In this document: piece by piece, positions 8,894 through 17,169 of the stretch | Layout of the letters: the number at the start of each line of letters is the position of its first letter | Position numbering within the stretch: position 1 is the stretch's first letter | Source of the DNA: Nocardioides litoris | Lineage (GTDB): Bacteria > Actinomycetota > Actinomycetes > Propionibacteriales > Nocardioidaceae | Direction: 5' to 3' | Assembly: GCF_006346315.1 (NCBI RefSeq) | Contig: NZ_VDMR01000002.1 | Coordinates: 744,001-808,000, forward strand | Length of the DNA: 64,000 nt | Notes under the pieces: generated by a model | What the model was told of the DNA's origin: nothing | Database searches by the model: none | The model's input: the letters and a program-made list of their open reading frames with translations, nothing else | Made by a program: the position numbers and the translations under genes

Positions 8894-8923
8894 GGCCTGG
8901 CGCGAACCGGTCAGCGCGCTCGC

Positions 8924-9730
8924 TCAAGCCCCGCGGAACCGGGCCGGGCGTCGCTCCAGGAACGCCGCGACGCCCTCGGTGACGTCCTCGGAGCTGTTGA
9001 CGACGTCGACCGCCATCGCGAGCTCCTCGAGGGTGTGGTCGAGCGGCGCCACCAGGGCACGCCGCATGATGCGCTTGACTGACGACGCTGCGAGCGGCGC
9101 CGCGTCGGCGAGCCGGGTGGCGAGCTCCGTCACCGCTCGCGGGAACTCGTCGTCGGCGATCACCTCGCCGACCAGCCCCAGCTCCCGGGCCTGTTCCGCG
9201 GAGTAGACCTCTCCGAGCAGGCTCATCCTCAGCGCCGCCTCGAGGCCCATGGCTCGGGGGAAGAACCAGGCTCCGCCTTCGTCGGGGAGGAGACCGAGTC
9301 GACCCGAGGTGTCCCCGAGCCTCGCGCTCGCGGTGGCGATGCGCAGGTCGCAGGCCAACGCGAATGTGAGACCTCCCGCGACCGCGGCGCCGTTGACAGC
9401 GGCGACCACCGGCTTCGACAGCCCGACCAGTGTCCTGACCACGGCGTGCGCGGTGTCACGCATGATGAAGCCGTGGCCGAACGGATGCGCCTCGCCCTTG
9501 TCGACCTCCTCCGAGGACCGCACGTCTCCACCGGCGCAGAAGGCGTCGCCCGCCCCGGTGACCACCGCTACCCGGGCCGCGTCGTCGCCTTCGAACCGGC
9601 GCAGGGCCGAGCACAGCTCGGCGCACAGCGACTCGGTGTAGGCGTTCTTCCGATCGGGCCGGTTCAAGGTGATCAGCGTGATGCGCGGGTCGCCCCCGAG
9701 GGGTTCGACGAGCACGGGGGAGTCGGTCAT
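8924..9730 (-). CDS. Enoyl-CoA hydratase/isomerase family protein
   Basis: This 268-residue crotonase-fold protein has the oxyanion-hole segments FCAGGDV and NGAAVAGGLTFALACDLRIA, and a glutamate-containing loop GLLPDEGGAWF. It ends with the common crotonase tail EGVAAFLERRPARFRG. It would hydrate or isomerise an enoyl-CoA from the neighbouring dehydrogenases. Its start overlaps the stop of the TetR gene by 4 nt on the same strand, so repressor and hydratase form one transcript read away from the twin operators near 10390. Confidence 0.9.
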   Translation of the reverse strand: MTDSPVLVEPLGGDPRITLITLNRPDRKNAYTESLCAELCSALRRFEGDDAARVAVVTGAGDAFCAGGDVRSSEEVDKGEAHPFGHGFIMRDTAHAVVRTLVGLSKPVVAAVNGAAVAGGLTFALACDLRIATASARLGDTSGRLGLLPDEGGAWFFPRAMGLEAALRMSLLGEVYSAEQARELGLVGEVIADDEFPRAVTELATRLADAAPLAASSVKRIMRRALVAPLDHTLEELAMAVDVVNSSEDVTEGVAAFLERRPARFRGA

Positions 9731-10374
9731 GGATGCTCCGTCGTAATGGGCGTCGGGTACAGCGTCGGGGTGGGGCTGAGGTAGGTAGTGAGCAGCTCGG
9801 GGATCTCGGTCTCGGCGACGGCCGGGTGGCTGCGGACCGTCCAGGCGTCCAGGCCCTCGACGAGGGTGCGCACGGTGGCCGTGAGGACCTCAGGGTCGGC
9901 ACGCCGGATCATCCCGGCGGCCTGACCGAGCACGACGAGCCGGAGCGACGCCGCAAAGGCGCGGCGCTCCTCGACCCGAGACTGCTCCCGCAGCAGCGGG
10001 CTGGCTCGCACCCGCGCCCTCGCCAGGCGGAGCAGCGAACGGTACTCGTCGTTGATCGCGGTGATCGTGCGCACGATCGCCGTCATGGTCTCGCGCAGCC
10101 CGACGTCGAGGAGGCGTTCGATCGACTCGACCTCCTGCATCCGAAGCCGATAGTCCTCGAACGCCCGCTGGAGACACGCGTGCACGGCATGGTCCTTGGT
10201 CTCGAAGTGCGCGTAGAACGTGGCGGTGGAGACGCCGGTCCGGGCGGCCACCTGCTCACCGGTGAACTCCCCGGTCTCGGCGACCACTTCGAGCGTGGCC
10301 GCCACCAGCGCTTGACGCGTACGAACAGCCTTGCCCGTGGCGCGTGTCTCGGGGTGAGTTCCAGAATTGACCAT
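9727..10374 (-). CDS. TetR-family transcriptional repressor
   Basis: This 215-residue regulator has an N-terminal TetR helix-turn-helix: RTRQALVAATLEVV, then EQVAARTGVSTATFYAHFETK. The all-alpha C-terminal half should bind a ligand, plausibly an acyl-CoA given the locus. Its ATG (10372-10374) lies inside the palindrome TGACCATTGGTCA, with a second related site 31 bp away in front of the divergent hydratase, so it very likely represses itself and the divergent operon. It is translationally coupled to the enoyl-CoA hydratase downstream. Confidence 0.92.
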   Translation of the reverse strand: MVNSGTHPETRATGKAVRTRQALVAATLEVVAETGEFTGEQVAARTGVSTATFYAHFETKDHAVHACLQRAFEDYRLRMQEVESIERLLDVGLRETMTAIVRTITAINDEYRSLLRLARARVRASPLLREQSRVEERRAFAASLRLVVLGQAAGMIRRADPEVLTATVRTLVEGLDAWTVRSHPAVAETEIPELLTTYLSPTPTLYPTPITTEHP

Positions 10375-10380
10375 TGGTCA
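10368..10380. promoter_or_regulatory. TetR operator 1 (perfect 6-1-6 palindrome)
   Basis: TGACCA-T-TGGTCA is a perfect inverted repeat that overlaps the start codon of the TetR gene. Its position and symmetry point to autorepression. That the neighbouring TetR binds it is inferred. Confidence 0.7.
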
Positions 10381-10398
10381 GATCTTAGCCAGAAATAT

Positions 10399-10411
10399 TG
10401 ACTGATGGTCA
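10399..10411. promoter_or_regulatory. TetR operator 2 (imperfect copy)
   Basis: TGACTG-A-TGGTCA keeps one half-site and has a degenerate other half. It is centred 31 bp (about three helical turns) from operator 1, so two dimers could bind the same DNA face and control both divergent units. Confidence 0.6.
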
Positions 10412-10455
10412 GAGAGAGTGATCTGATTCTGGTGTCAACTTCGAGAGGACGACCC

Positions 10456-11682
10456 GTGACCCAGCCCCTGCTCCGCTCGGTCGACGACGGAGTCGCCGTG
10501 CTGACCTTCAACCGGCCTGAGGCCGCGAACACCTGGTCCCCCGAGCTGCACGTCGCCTACCTCGCCGCGCTGCGCGACCTCTCCACCGACGACGACGTCA
10601 GAGCAGTGGTCGTCACCGGCGCCGGCCGGCACTTCTGCGCCGGGGCCGACATGGCGCTGCTCGACGCGATCCTGGCTGGTGAGCAGCTGCCGCCGGAGCT
10701 GGCGTCGGAGTCGTTCCTGGAGCCGATGGACTTCCCGAAGCCGCTCGTCGCTGCCGTCAACGGGTCCGCGGCAGGCATCGGCTTCATTCACGCCCTGCTC
10801 AGCGACATCCGTTTCGCCTCGGAGGAGGCGGTTTTCACGACGTCGTTCGCCCAACGCGGTCTCGTCGCCGAGCACGGGGTCTCGTGGCTGCTTCCCCAGG
10901 TGGTCGGCCGGGGAGTCGCACTGGACCTTCTGCTGTCCGCCCGACGGGTGCACGCGGACGAGGCACACCAGATCGGCCTGGTGCATCGCGTCGTGCCCGG
11001 CGACGAGCTACTCGCCGCGGCCACCGAGTACGCACGGGCCCTCGCGCGGTCGTGCTCGCCCGCCGCGATGTCGGCCATCAAGCACCAGGTGACCCGGCAC
11101 GCGACCCTCCAGTTCATGGAGGCCGAGCTGGAGACCCTGCCACTGGTCGAAGCCTCCCTCGCCGGGGCCGACTTCGCCGAGGGTGTGCAGAGCTTCCTCG
11201 ACCGGCGCCCCGCCGCGTTCGCACCCCTCGGCCGCGGCACCGTCCTGCCGCGGGTCGGATCGGTGCGCCTGGACGCGGGCGAGGTGGCGGAGGCGTTCTT
11301 CGTCGCCACCTCGTCCGGGGACTGGGCCACGGCGCACGGCCTGCTGGCCCCGCACGCCACGGTCGCGACCCACCCCGGCTCGGTCTCGAGCGGCACCGAC
11401 GGCCTGGTCGAGAGCTGGCAGCAGCTGCGTGACCTCGCGGGTCCGTGGGAGTACACCGACGTGCGCCGCATCGTCGACGGCCTGACGTTCTGCGAGCAGC
11501 ACCGGGCGCGGTTCCTCGAGCTCGACGTCGACGTCGAGGCGTGCGTGGTGGCGACGATCGACGACACGGGCCGCATCATCCGGCTCGAGGAGTACGCGGA
11601 CGGCCGAGCACTACGAGCCGCGGTCAAGGAGCGACGCGCCCAGCGCGAAGCCCAGCCTGCCCTTGCCCAGGGTGCGCCGTGA
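10456..11682 (+). CDS. Enoyl-CoA hydratase fused to a SnoaL/NTF2-like domain
   Basis: From GTG 10456 the protein is 408 residues. Residues about 1-260 are a crotonase-type enoyl-CoA hydratase (RHFCAGADMALL, NGSAAGIGFIHALLSDIRFA, a Glu in GLVAEHGVSWLLPQ, tail GVQSFLDRRPAAF). Residues about 275-400 look like a SnoaL/NTF2-like cone (EAFFVATSSGDWATAHGLLAPHA, later DDTGRIIRLEEYAD). Ordinary hydratases are about 260 residues, so this is a fusion. SnoaL-like domains often act as hydratases, isomerases or aldolases on bulky ligands. GTG 10456 with GAGAGGAC upstream is preferred over ATG 10405, which lies inside operator 2. The stop overlaps the next gene (GTGA). Confidence 0.85.
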   Translation: MTQPLLRSVDDGVAVLTFNRPEAANTWSPELHVAYLAALRDLSTDDDVRAVVVTGAGRHFCAGADMALLDAILAGEQLPPELASESFLEPMDFPKPLVAAVNGSAAGIGFIHALLSDIRFASEEAVFTTSFAQRGLVAEHGVSWLLPQVVGRGVALDLLLSARRVHADEAHQIGLVHRVVPGDELLAAATEYARALARSCSPAAMSAIKHQVTRHATLQFMEAELETLPLVEASLAGADFAEGVQSFLDRRPAAFAPLGRGTVLPRVGSVRLDAGEVAEAFFVATSSGDWATAHGLLAPHATVATHPGSVSSGTDGLVESWQQLRDLAGPWEYTDVRRIVDGLTFCEQHRARFLELDVDVEACVVATIDDTGRIIRLEEYADGRALRAAVKERRAQREAQPALAQGAP

Positions 11683-12899
11683 CCGATCGCACCGAGCCCG
11701 GCCCCGGTCGGAGCAAGCCCTTCCGTGAGCAGGTGGTCGCCTTCCTCGACTCTCACCTACCGCCGGACTGGCAGGGCGTGGGGGGGCTCTCGCCGGCGGA
11801 CTACGCCGCCTTCCGCCTCGCGTGGCGCGCGCTGCTCACCGAGCACCGCCTGATCGCACCGGCCTGGCCGCGGGAGTACGGCGGTGGTGGGCACACGCCG
11901 GCCGAGAGTGCCGTGGTCGCGGAGGAGTTCGCCCGCGTGGGGGTCCCGCGGGGTGGGACGAACGACCCCTTCAGCATCCAGATGATCGGCAACACGATCT
12001 TGGCGGTCGGCACCGAGGCCCAGAGGGAGCGGTTCCTGCCCGGGATCATCGACGGGACCTACGTCTTCTGCCAGGGGTTCTCCGAGCCCGACCACGGGAG
12101 CGACCTGAGCCGGGTGAGCACCCGCGCCCGTCGAGACGGCGACGAGTGGGTGATCGACGGCCAGAAGATCTGGACGTCCAACGCCCTGACGGCGAACTGG
12201 ATCTTCGTCCTCTGCCGGACCGGCGAGGAGGACACCAGCAGGTACGACGGGCTGACGCTGCTCCTGGTGCCGCTCGACCAGCCGGGCGTGGAGCGTCGTC
12301 CGATCACGATGATGAACGGAGCCGCGGAGTTCTGCGAGACGTTTTTCTCCGGTGCACGCACGCAGGTGGGCCTCGAGGTGGGTGGGGTCGGGGGCGGATG
12401 GCGGGCGGCCACGGGGCTGCTCACCTTCGAGCGTGGGGAAACCACGGCGACCCTGCCGGTGCGGTTTGGGGTCGAGCTGGACCGGCTGCGTCGCCTCATC
12501 GACTCCCGTCGTGGGTTCGACGACCCGGCGGTCCGCGACGACTTCGCGCGGTGCTGGACACGGGTGGAGCTGATGCGGCTGAGCGGTCTCAACAACCTGT
12601 CCCGGTGGAGCGAGGGACAGCCGATCGGACCGGAGTCCTCGCTGGAGAAGCTCCTGTGGAGCGAGCTGCACGGCACCATCACCGCCCTGGCCTGCCGGGT
12701 GCTGGGCGACGAGGCGACCACGTACGCCGGCCCCGACCCGGCGAGCTACTTCCTCTGCGACGAACCGGGGATGCCCCCCGGGTCCGTCTCGTCGTGGGTC
12801 AAGGTCCACCTCAGCACCCTCGGGGAGACGATCGCGGCCGGCACGTCGGAGATCCAACGCAACATCATCGCTGAGCGCCTGCTCGGCCTTCCTCGCTGA
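11679..12899 (+). CDS. Acyl-CoA dehydrogenase, probable subunit of a heteromeric pair
   Basis: This 406-residue dehydrogenase has the FAD/substrate signature QGFSEPDHGSDLSRV, the middle motif DGQKIWTSNALTANW, and the C-terminal FAD-binding stretch AAGTSEIQRNIIAERLLGLP. It starts with GTG overlapping the previous stop, and a second, shorter dehydrogenase follows 21 nt later. Side-by-side large and small FadE genes in actinobacteria often form alpha2beta2 enzymes (for example FadE28-FadE29, FadE26-FadE27) that act on steroid or other bulky acyl-CoAs. Pairing here is inferred from arrangement. Confidence 0.9.
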   Translation: MTDRTEPGPGRSKPFREQVVAFLDSHLPPDWQGVGGLSPADYAAFRLAWRALLTEHRLIAPAWPREYGGGGHTPAESAVVAEEFARVGVPRGGTNDPFSIQMIGNTILAVGTEAQRERFLPGIIDGTYVFCQGFSEPDHGSDLSRVSTRARRDGDEWVIDGQKIWTSNALTANWIFVLCRTGEEDTSRYDGLTLLLVPLDQPGVERRPITMMNGAAEFCETFFSGARTQVGLEVGGVGGGWRAATGLLTFERGETTATLPVRFGVELDRLRRLIDSRRGFDDPAVRDDFARCWTRVELMRLSGLNNLSRWSEGQPIGPESSLEKLLWSELHGTITALACRVLGDEATTYAGPDPASYFLCDEPGMPPGSVSSWVKVHLSTLGETIAAGTSEIQRNIIAERLLGLPR

Positions 12900-12920
12900 A
12901 CGACGTCCTTAGGAGACCCC

Positions 12921-14045
12921 ATGGACTTCTCGACCAACCCAGACCACGCCAGCATCCGCGACAGCGTGCGCACGTTCCTGGACAAGAGCGGTACGGAGCA
13001 GGACGTCCGGCGGGCCATGGACACCCCCGCGGGGTTCGACCGCACCGCCTGGCAAGCCCTGGCCCAGCAGCTCGGCGTGGCCGCCATCGGCATCCCCGAG
13101 GACCTGGGGGGAGCAGGGTTCGGTTTCGCCGAGCTAGCCGTCGTCCTCGAGGAGGTGGGGGCGGCCCTCCTGCCCAGCCCGCTGCTCGCGAGCCGGGTCC
13201 TGGCCGCAGAGGCCCTGATCCGCTCGGGCGACCCGGGTGTGCGCAGAGAGGTGGAGGCCCTCGCGAGCGGAGGGAGCCTCGGGACCCTGGCACTCAGCGC
13301 TGCTGGCGGCGCCTGGAGTCCCGAGGTGACCCAGGTCGAGGCGAGCCACGACGGCGAGGAGTTGCGCCTCACCGGTGAGGCCTGCTTCGTGCTCGACGGC
13401 GCTGTCGCCGACACGATCGTCGTCGTGGCGCTGCTGGACGGCCGGCCGGAGCTCTTCGTCGTCGGCGGCGGGGCGACCGGACTGGTCGCCGATCCGCTCG
13501 ACACCGTCGACCTGACCAGGCACCAGGCACGACTGACCTTCACCGGGACGCCCGCCCGCAAGGTCACCTGCACCCGGCCGGCGGCGGCGGTCATCGGCGA
13601 GGTCCTGGACCTCGCGGCCATCGCCCTGGCTGCCGAGCAGGTCGGCGGTGCGCAGCGCTGCCTCGACATGAGCGTCGAGCACGCCAAGACCCGGATCCAG
13701 TTCGGGCGGCCGGTCGGCTCGTTCCAGGCCATCAAGCACAAGTGCGCCAACGTCCTGCTGGAGCTGGACGCGGCTCGTTCCGCGGTGCGCGCCGCGGCCT
13801 GGTCGGTGGACCACGCGCCCGAGGAGGTGCCGGTCCTGGCCGCCATGGTCAAGGCGCACTGCTCGGAGACGTACGAGCTCGCCGCGCGCGAGTGCATCCA
13901 GATACACGGCGGCATGGGTTTCACGTGGGAGTTCGCCGCCCAGCTCTACTTCAAGAGAGCCCACTCCTCGTCCTTGCTGTTCGGCTCGCCCCGCCACCAC
14001 CGCGAGGCACTGGCGGATCGCCTGGGTCTCGGCGCAGCGGTCTGA
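12921..14045 (+). CDS. Acyl-CoA dehydrogenase, small partner subunit type
   Basis: This 374-residue protein has the acyl-CoA dehydrogenase fold but a shortened, divergent middle domain in which the usual TEPxxGSD signature is missing; the corresponding stretch reads GTLALSAAGGAWSPEV. The C-terminal half is well kept: KTRIQFGRPVGSFQAIKHKCA and IQIHGGMGFTWEF. This profile fits the beta-type subunit of heteromeric FadE pairs, with the gene at 11679 as partner. TTAGGAGA precedes the ATG at 12921. Confidence 0.9.
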   Translation: MDFSTNPDHASIRDSVRTFLDKSGTEQDVRRAMDTPAGFDRTAWQALAQQLGVAAIGIPEDLGGAGFGFAELAVVLEEVGAALLPSPLLASRVLAAEALIRSGDPGVRREVEALASGGSLGTLALSAAGGAWSPEVTQVEASHDGEELRLTGEACFVLDGAVADTIVVVALLDGRPELFVVGGGATGLVADPLDTVDLTRHQARLTFTGTPARKVTCTRPAAAVIGEVLDLAAIALAAEQVGGAQRCLDMSVEHAKTRIQFGRPVGSFQAIKHKCANVLLELDAARSAVRAAAWSVDHAPEEVPVLAAMVKAHCSETYELAARECIQIHGGMGFTWEFAAQLYFKRAHSSSLLFGSPRHHREALADRLGLGAAV

Positions 14046-14054
14046 GGGGCTCGC

Positions 14055-14813
14055 GTGACGTCCACCGAGCTCGGCGGAAAGATCGCCCTCGTCACCGGCG
14101 GGTCACGTGGGCTGGGTCGTGCGATCTGCAGCGGCCTGGCCGACGCCGGAGCGACCGTGGTGGTCGCGTCCCGCAAGCAGGCGGCGTGCGAGGACGTCGC
14201 TGAGCAGATCACTCGTCGCACCGGCCGCAGGGCGTGGGGCATCCCGATGCACGTCGGGCACTGGGACGAGATCGACGCCGTGCTCGATCGTGTCGAGGCT
14301 GACGTCGGGCCCATCGACGTACTGGTGAACAACGCCGGCATCGCGCCCGGGTCGACCACCCTCGCCGAACAGACCGAGGCGCTGTTCGACAAGACGATCG
14401 AGATCAACCTGAAGGGCCCCTTCCGGCTCATGGCGCTGGTGGGCGCCCGCATGAAGGCTCGGGGCGGGGGATCGATCATCAACATCTCCAGCATCGGATC
14501 GCAACGACCCAGCAACGGGGAGGCGACGTACGCGGCCGCGAAAGCCGGGCTCAATGCCCTGACGATGGCGTTCGCGCAGGAGTACGCGCCCCAGGTCCGG
14601 GTCAACGCCGTGCTGCCGGGGGCGTTCGCCACCGACATGAGCTCTGGGTGGGGTGAAGAACTCGTCTCCCGCACGATCGACAGGCTGCCAGCCGGACGGA
14701 TGGGGCGACCGGAGGAGATCGTGGGAGCCGTGCGGTACCTGGCGGGGGACGGTGCGACCTACACCACCGGCGCCCTGCTGAACGTGGATGGCGGTCGCAC
14801 GACGTTGTACTGA
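14055..14813 (+). CDS. SDR-family oxidoreductase
   Basis: This 252-residue classical SDR has TGGSRGLG, VNNAG, the catalytic serine in INISSIGS and YAAAK, ending NVDGG. It begins with GTG 9 nt after the small dehydrogenase gene and is the last gene of the divergent unit, probably serving as the 3-hydroxyacyl-CoA dehydrogenase that follows the hydratase step. NAD versus NADP preference is not evident. Confidence 0.9.
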   Translation: MTSTELGGKIALVTGGSRGLGRAICSGLADAGATVVVASRKQAACEDVAEQITRRTGRRAWGIPMHVGHWDEIDAVLDRVEADVGPIDVLVNNAGIAPGSTTLAEQTEALFDKTIEINLKGPFRLMALVGARMKARGGGSIINISSIGSQRPSNGEATYAAAKAGLNALTMAFAQEYAPQVRVNAVLPGAFATDMSSGWGEELVSRTIDRLPAGRMGRPEEIVGAVRYLAGDGATYTTGALLNVDGGRTTLY

Positions 14814-14961
14814 CCGCGGGTGGCGCCGTCGATGCTGACGAGCGCCACGGTGCCAATCTGCCTGAGGCGCCGCGGCGTCGTCGACCAGTCCCGCGCCGAC
14901 CTCGTCCCCGTCCGCAGCTCCGACACTGTCCTCCGCGGTGGCCGCACGGCATGGTGCTGCC

Positions 14962-15345
14962 ATGACGTGGACCCCCCGACACTCTCAGCGCGCCATGATC
15001 GGCATCGGCGGCACCGTCGGTCTCGCGGCGGCCGCTGCTCCCTCGCTGCTGCAGCGGTCCTTCGGGATCGCGGCCGAGGAGGTCACGGGCGCCAACCGGC
15101 TCGGCTGGCGTTTGTTCGCCACCCGCAACCTGTACCTGAGCGCCCGCGCGGCGACCGGCGACCAGGCCGCGGTCGCGGCGATCGGACACCTCCAGGCGCT
15201 CGACCAGGTCGTCTTCTGGTGCGCCTTCGCCCGCCGCTCGGTCCCGCGCCGTACGGCGTTGCTCGCCGCGCTCACCTCTGCCGTCATCATCGGGCTCGAC
15301 ACCCACCGCCGCCACGACCAGCCGCCTGCGGAGGTCTCTTCGTGA
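14962..15345 (+). CDS. Conserved hypothetical protein, copy 1 of a duplicated pair
   Basis: This 127-residue protein has hydrophobic segments near residues 10-30 and 95-112. Core motifs are APSLLQRSFGI, VTGANRLGWRLFATRNLYL and GHLQALDQVVFW. It is near-identical in design to the protein at 25658 (roughly 80% identity by eye over the whole length). The layout resembles DUF4267-type small membrane proteins, but I am not sure of that assignment. ATG 14962 is chosen because the copy at 25658 also starts two residues before the shared WxPxxSQRAM. No function can be stated. Confidence 0.75.
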   Translation: MTWTPRHSQRAMIGIGGTVGLAAAAAPSLLQRSFGIAAEEVTGANRLGWRLFATRNLYLSARAATGDQAAVAAIGHLQALDQVVFWCAFARRSVPRRTALLAALTSAVIIGLDTHRRHDQPPAEVSS

Positions 15346-15671
15346 CCGCGGGCCGACCGGTCATGGCCTCCCGGGTGGTGTCGGCCGCCGGTCGCCGGTG
15401 GCTCCTCGAACCCAGCCGGGCCTCGGGCCCCTGGACCACGAGAGCTGGCCGGCGGCACGACTCGTGGCCCGGTCGACGGTGGCGCAGTCGCGCAACAAGA
15501 GGCCCGGCTCGACACAGGTAGTGCCGGGGCCGGTTCCGGGCCTCACACCCAGGAGCTGCACCCCGCCGTCCCGGCCTCGCGGCACGGCGGTGTGCCCTCA
15601 CGCCGAGACCCGTGCCTCTCCCTGCTTGCCCCACGAGGGGGCCTGCTCGGGAGACCCGCAGCAGGAGACCC
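15346..15671. other. Non-coding stretch with a relic of a Big_5-like domain
   Basis: Bases about 15348-15440 read on the plus strand as GRPVMASRVVSAAGRRW followed by LLEPSRAS. This closely matches the C-terminal domain of the secreted protein at 30529 (GRPVKATRVASAAGRRW), at both protein and DNA level. It has no start codon, no fold-sized length and no continuing frame, so it is a gene fragment. The rest of the stretch shows no gene. Confidence 0.6.
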
Positions 15672-15869
15672 GTGAGCTACGACGAGACCGACCCGGACGC
15701 CACCGCCATCGCCGCCCGAGCGGACGCGTTCTCCGACCGGGTGACCCAGCAGCTCCGGGCCGACGAACCGATGGACGTCGTGGCGGTGCTCACCGAGGCG
15801 GTCGAGCACCTCGAGGCCCTCACCGACGCCGTACGTCGGGTCAGGGCAGGGGCACCCGGGACGCGCTGA
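15672..15869 (+). CDS. Small acidic hypothetical protein
   Basis: A 65-residue acidic protein starts at GTG 15672 with AGGAGA six bases upstream. The sequence is mostly helical in character (VTQQLRADEPMDVVAVLTEAVEHLEAL). No family is recognised. The good ribosome site and coding-like third positions support a real gene; it stands alone between degraded sequences. Confidence 0.55.
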   Translation: MSYDETDPDATAIAARADAFSDRVTQQLRADEPMDVVAVLTEAVEHLEALTDAVRRVRAGAPGTR

Positions 15870-15979
15870 CGGGTCGAGCGCGGTCGCGAGGTCGCGCCCG
15901 GCGCGGTGCCTCAGGTGGTTGGCCGGGCAGCGTCGCACCCTGGGAGGGGGGAGCCAGGTCGACCTCTAGTCCGGCCGCG

Positions 15980-16362
15980 GTGACGGACGCCGAGCATGAC
16001 GTGGTCCGGACGCCTCCGGACCTCGAGGACCACCTGCACCTGCGAGCCGTCTTCGGGCTGACGCGGAGGACGTCGGCGGAGGGAGCAGCCGCACTGGTGG
16101 GGAGCTGGCGCTCGAGCGTGGTCCGGGTGATCGGCGATGGGGGCTGGTCTTCCACATCGCTGACATGGCGACGCTGCCCGAGCACCAGGGCCGAGGCCTG
16201 GGACGCCGGGTGCTCGCCGACCTGCTGGCGCAGATCGCTGCGGCGGCACCGGGGGAGCCCCACGTGACGTTGATGGCGGACGCTCCGGAACGTCGTCTGT
16301 ACGAGTCCATGAGGTTCGTGACGCCGCGCCCCGGTGGTTGGGCCTGCGTTGATCCACTGACG
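15980..16362 (+). pseudogene. GNAT acetyltransferase, frameshifted relic
   Basis: The first part (from GTG 15980) reads VTDAEHDV, LHLRAVFGL and RVIGDGGW, the N-terminal half of a GNAT protein. At about 16143-16150 the frame is lost by one base and GNAT motif A continues in the next frame: FHIADMATLPEHQGRGLG, then LMADAPERRLYESMRFV. The beta4 region before RVIGDGG is also shorter than usual. Both halves belong to one former gene. A second relic of the same family lies at 35941. Confidence 0.75.
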
Positions 16363-17169
16363 TGCAGGTCGCCACCGGTCCGCTCTGGCGCACCCGACCG
16401 GACCGGCCCCGCCCAGTCCCGATGGGCCGGGCGCGACGACGCAGGGTGTCGACGCCGGCCTCGTCTCCGCCAGGAGTCCGGTGAAAGTCCGGTGAAACTC
16501 CCAGTAGAGGCCGGTCAGAGTCGGTCGTCGTCGGTACCCAAGACAGATTGTGCAGACGCGTTTGCGCAGGTCAGCGGCCTATCGAGCCGATGGCGCCTGG
16601 GTTGTTCGTCAACCCCGCCTTCGGAGAACAGGTCGTCGGTTCGATTCCGACAGGCGGCTCCACCACCAGCCGATGACCTGCGGGAACGCGGTCGGGGCTT
16701 CGTCAGTCGAGGCCCGGAAGGGCCCGCGTCCGGTGAAGCTCCCAGCACTGACCAGTCGTGGCCGGTCGTCCCCGGTCGTGTTCGGGGGCCCGGCGAGCTG
16801 TCGGGCGGGGCCGCCGAGGTCGCGGACGAGGTTGGCGAGCGGGTCGTCCATGAAAGGTCTCGAACTCGGCCGGCGAGGCGGGTGACGCCGGTGTCGTGCT
16901 CGGCGGCGATGCGCTCGAGGTGTCGCGGGCCAGGACTGCCAGCTGGATTCCCTGGACGACCATGGCGGCGCCGTGCTGGCCGACCCCGCCGACCAGCGCA
17001 CCGACGACCGGCACCGGGATGATCACCCCAGCCGGTGTCCGGCGGACCCGGCGACCGCCACCGCGGTTCTGCTGTTCTGCGGACCCCCGGACCGCGACCG
17101 GCGTAGGGTCGCGGCGCGCTCAGCCCCGTCACGGGCGGGCGAACCCGGGGACCGAAGGAGCCGCCGCCG
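16363..17169. other. Degenerate intergenic region with tRNA fragment and short repeats
   Basis: No convincing gene is present in these 800 bases. It holds two copies of a GTGAA(A/G)CTCCCAG motif (16490-16502 and 16732-16744) on either side of a tRNA-Thr 3' fragment, and a segment around 16755-16800 that recurs near 22304. A short hydrophobic minus-strand frame (MIIPVPVVGALVGG...) near 16920-17026 could be a relic of a membrane protein, but I cannot identify it. Confidence 0.5.
16625..16662 (+). other. 3' fragment of a tRNA (probably tRNA-Thr), likely attachment-site remnant
   Basis: Bases 16635-16651 form a perfect T arm (GTCGG-TTCGATT-CCGAC), followed by AGGCGGC as the acceptor 3' strand, a discriminator T and CCA at 16660-16662. 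The sequence matches the 3' end expected of an actinobacterial tRNA-Thr. The bases upstream do not form the anticodon arm, D arm or the pairing 5' acceptor strand, so the gene is incomplete. A duplicated tRNA 3' end is what integrating elements leave at an att site. Confidence 0.7.

Noticed and set aside
10405..10455. Earlier ATG start for the hydratase fusion
   Set aside because: The extension lies inside operator 2, has no crotonase similarity and no ribosome site. GTG 10456 fits better.
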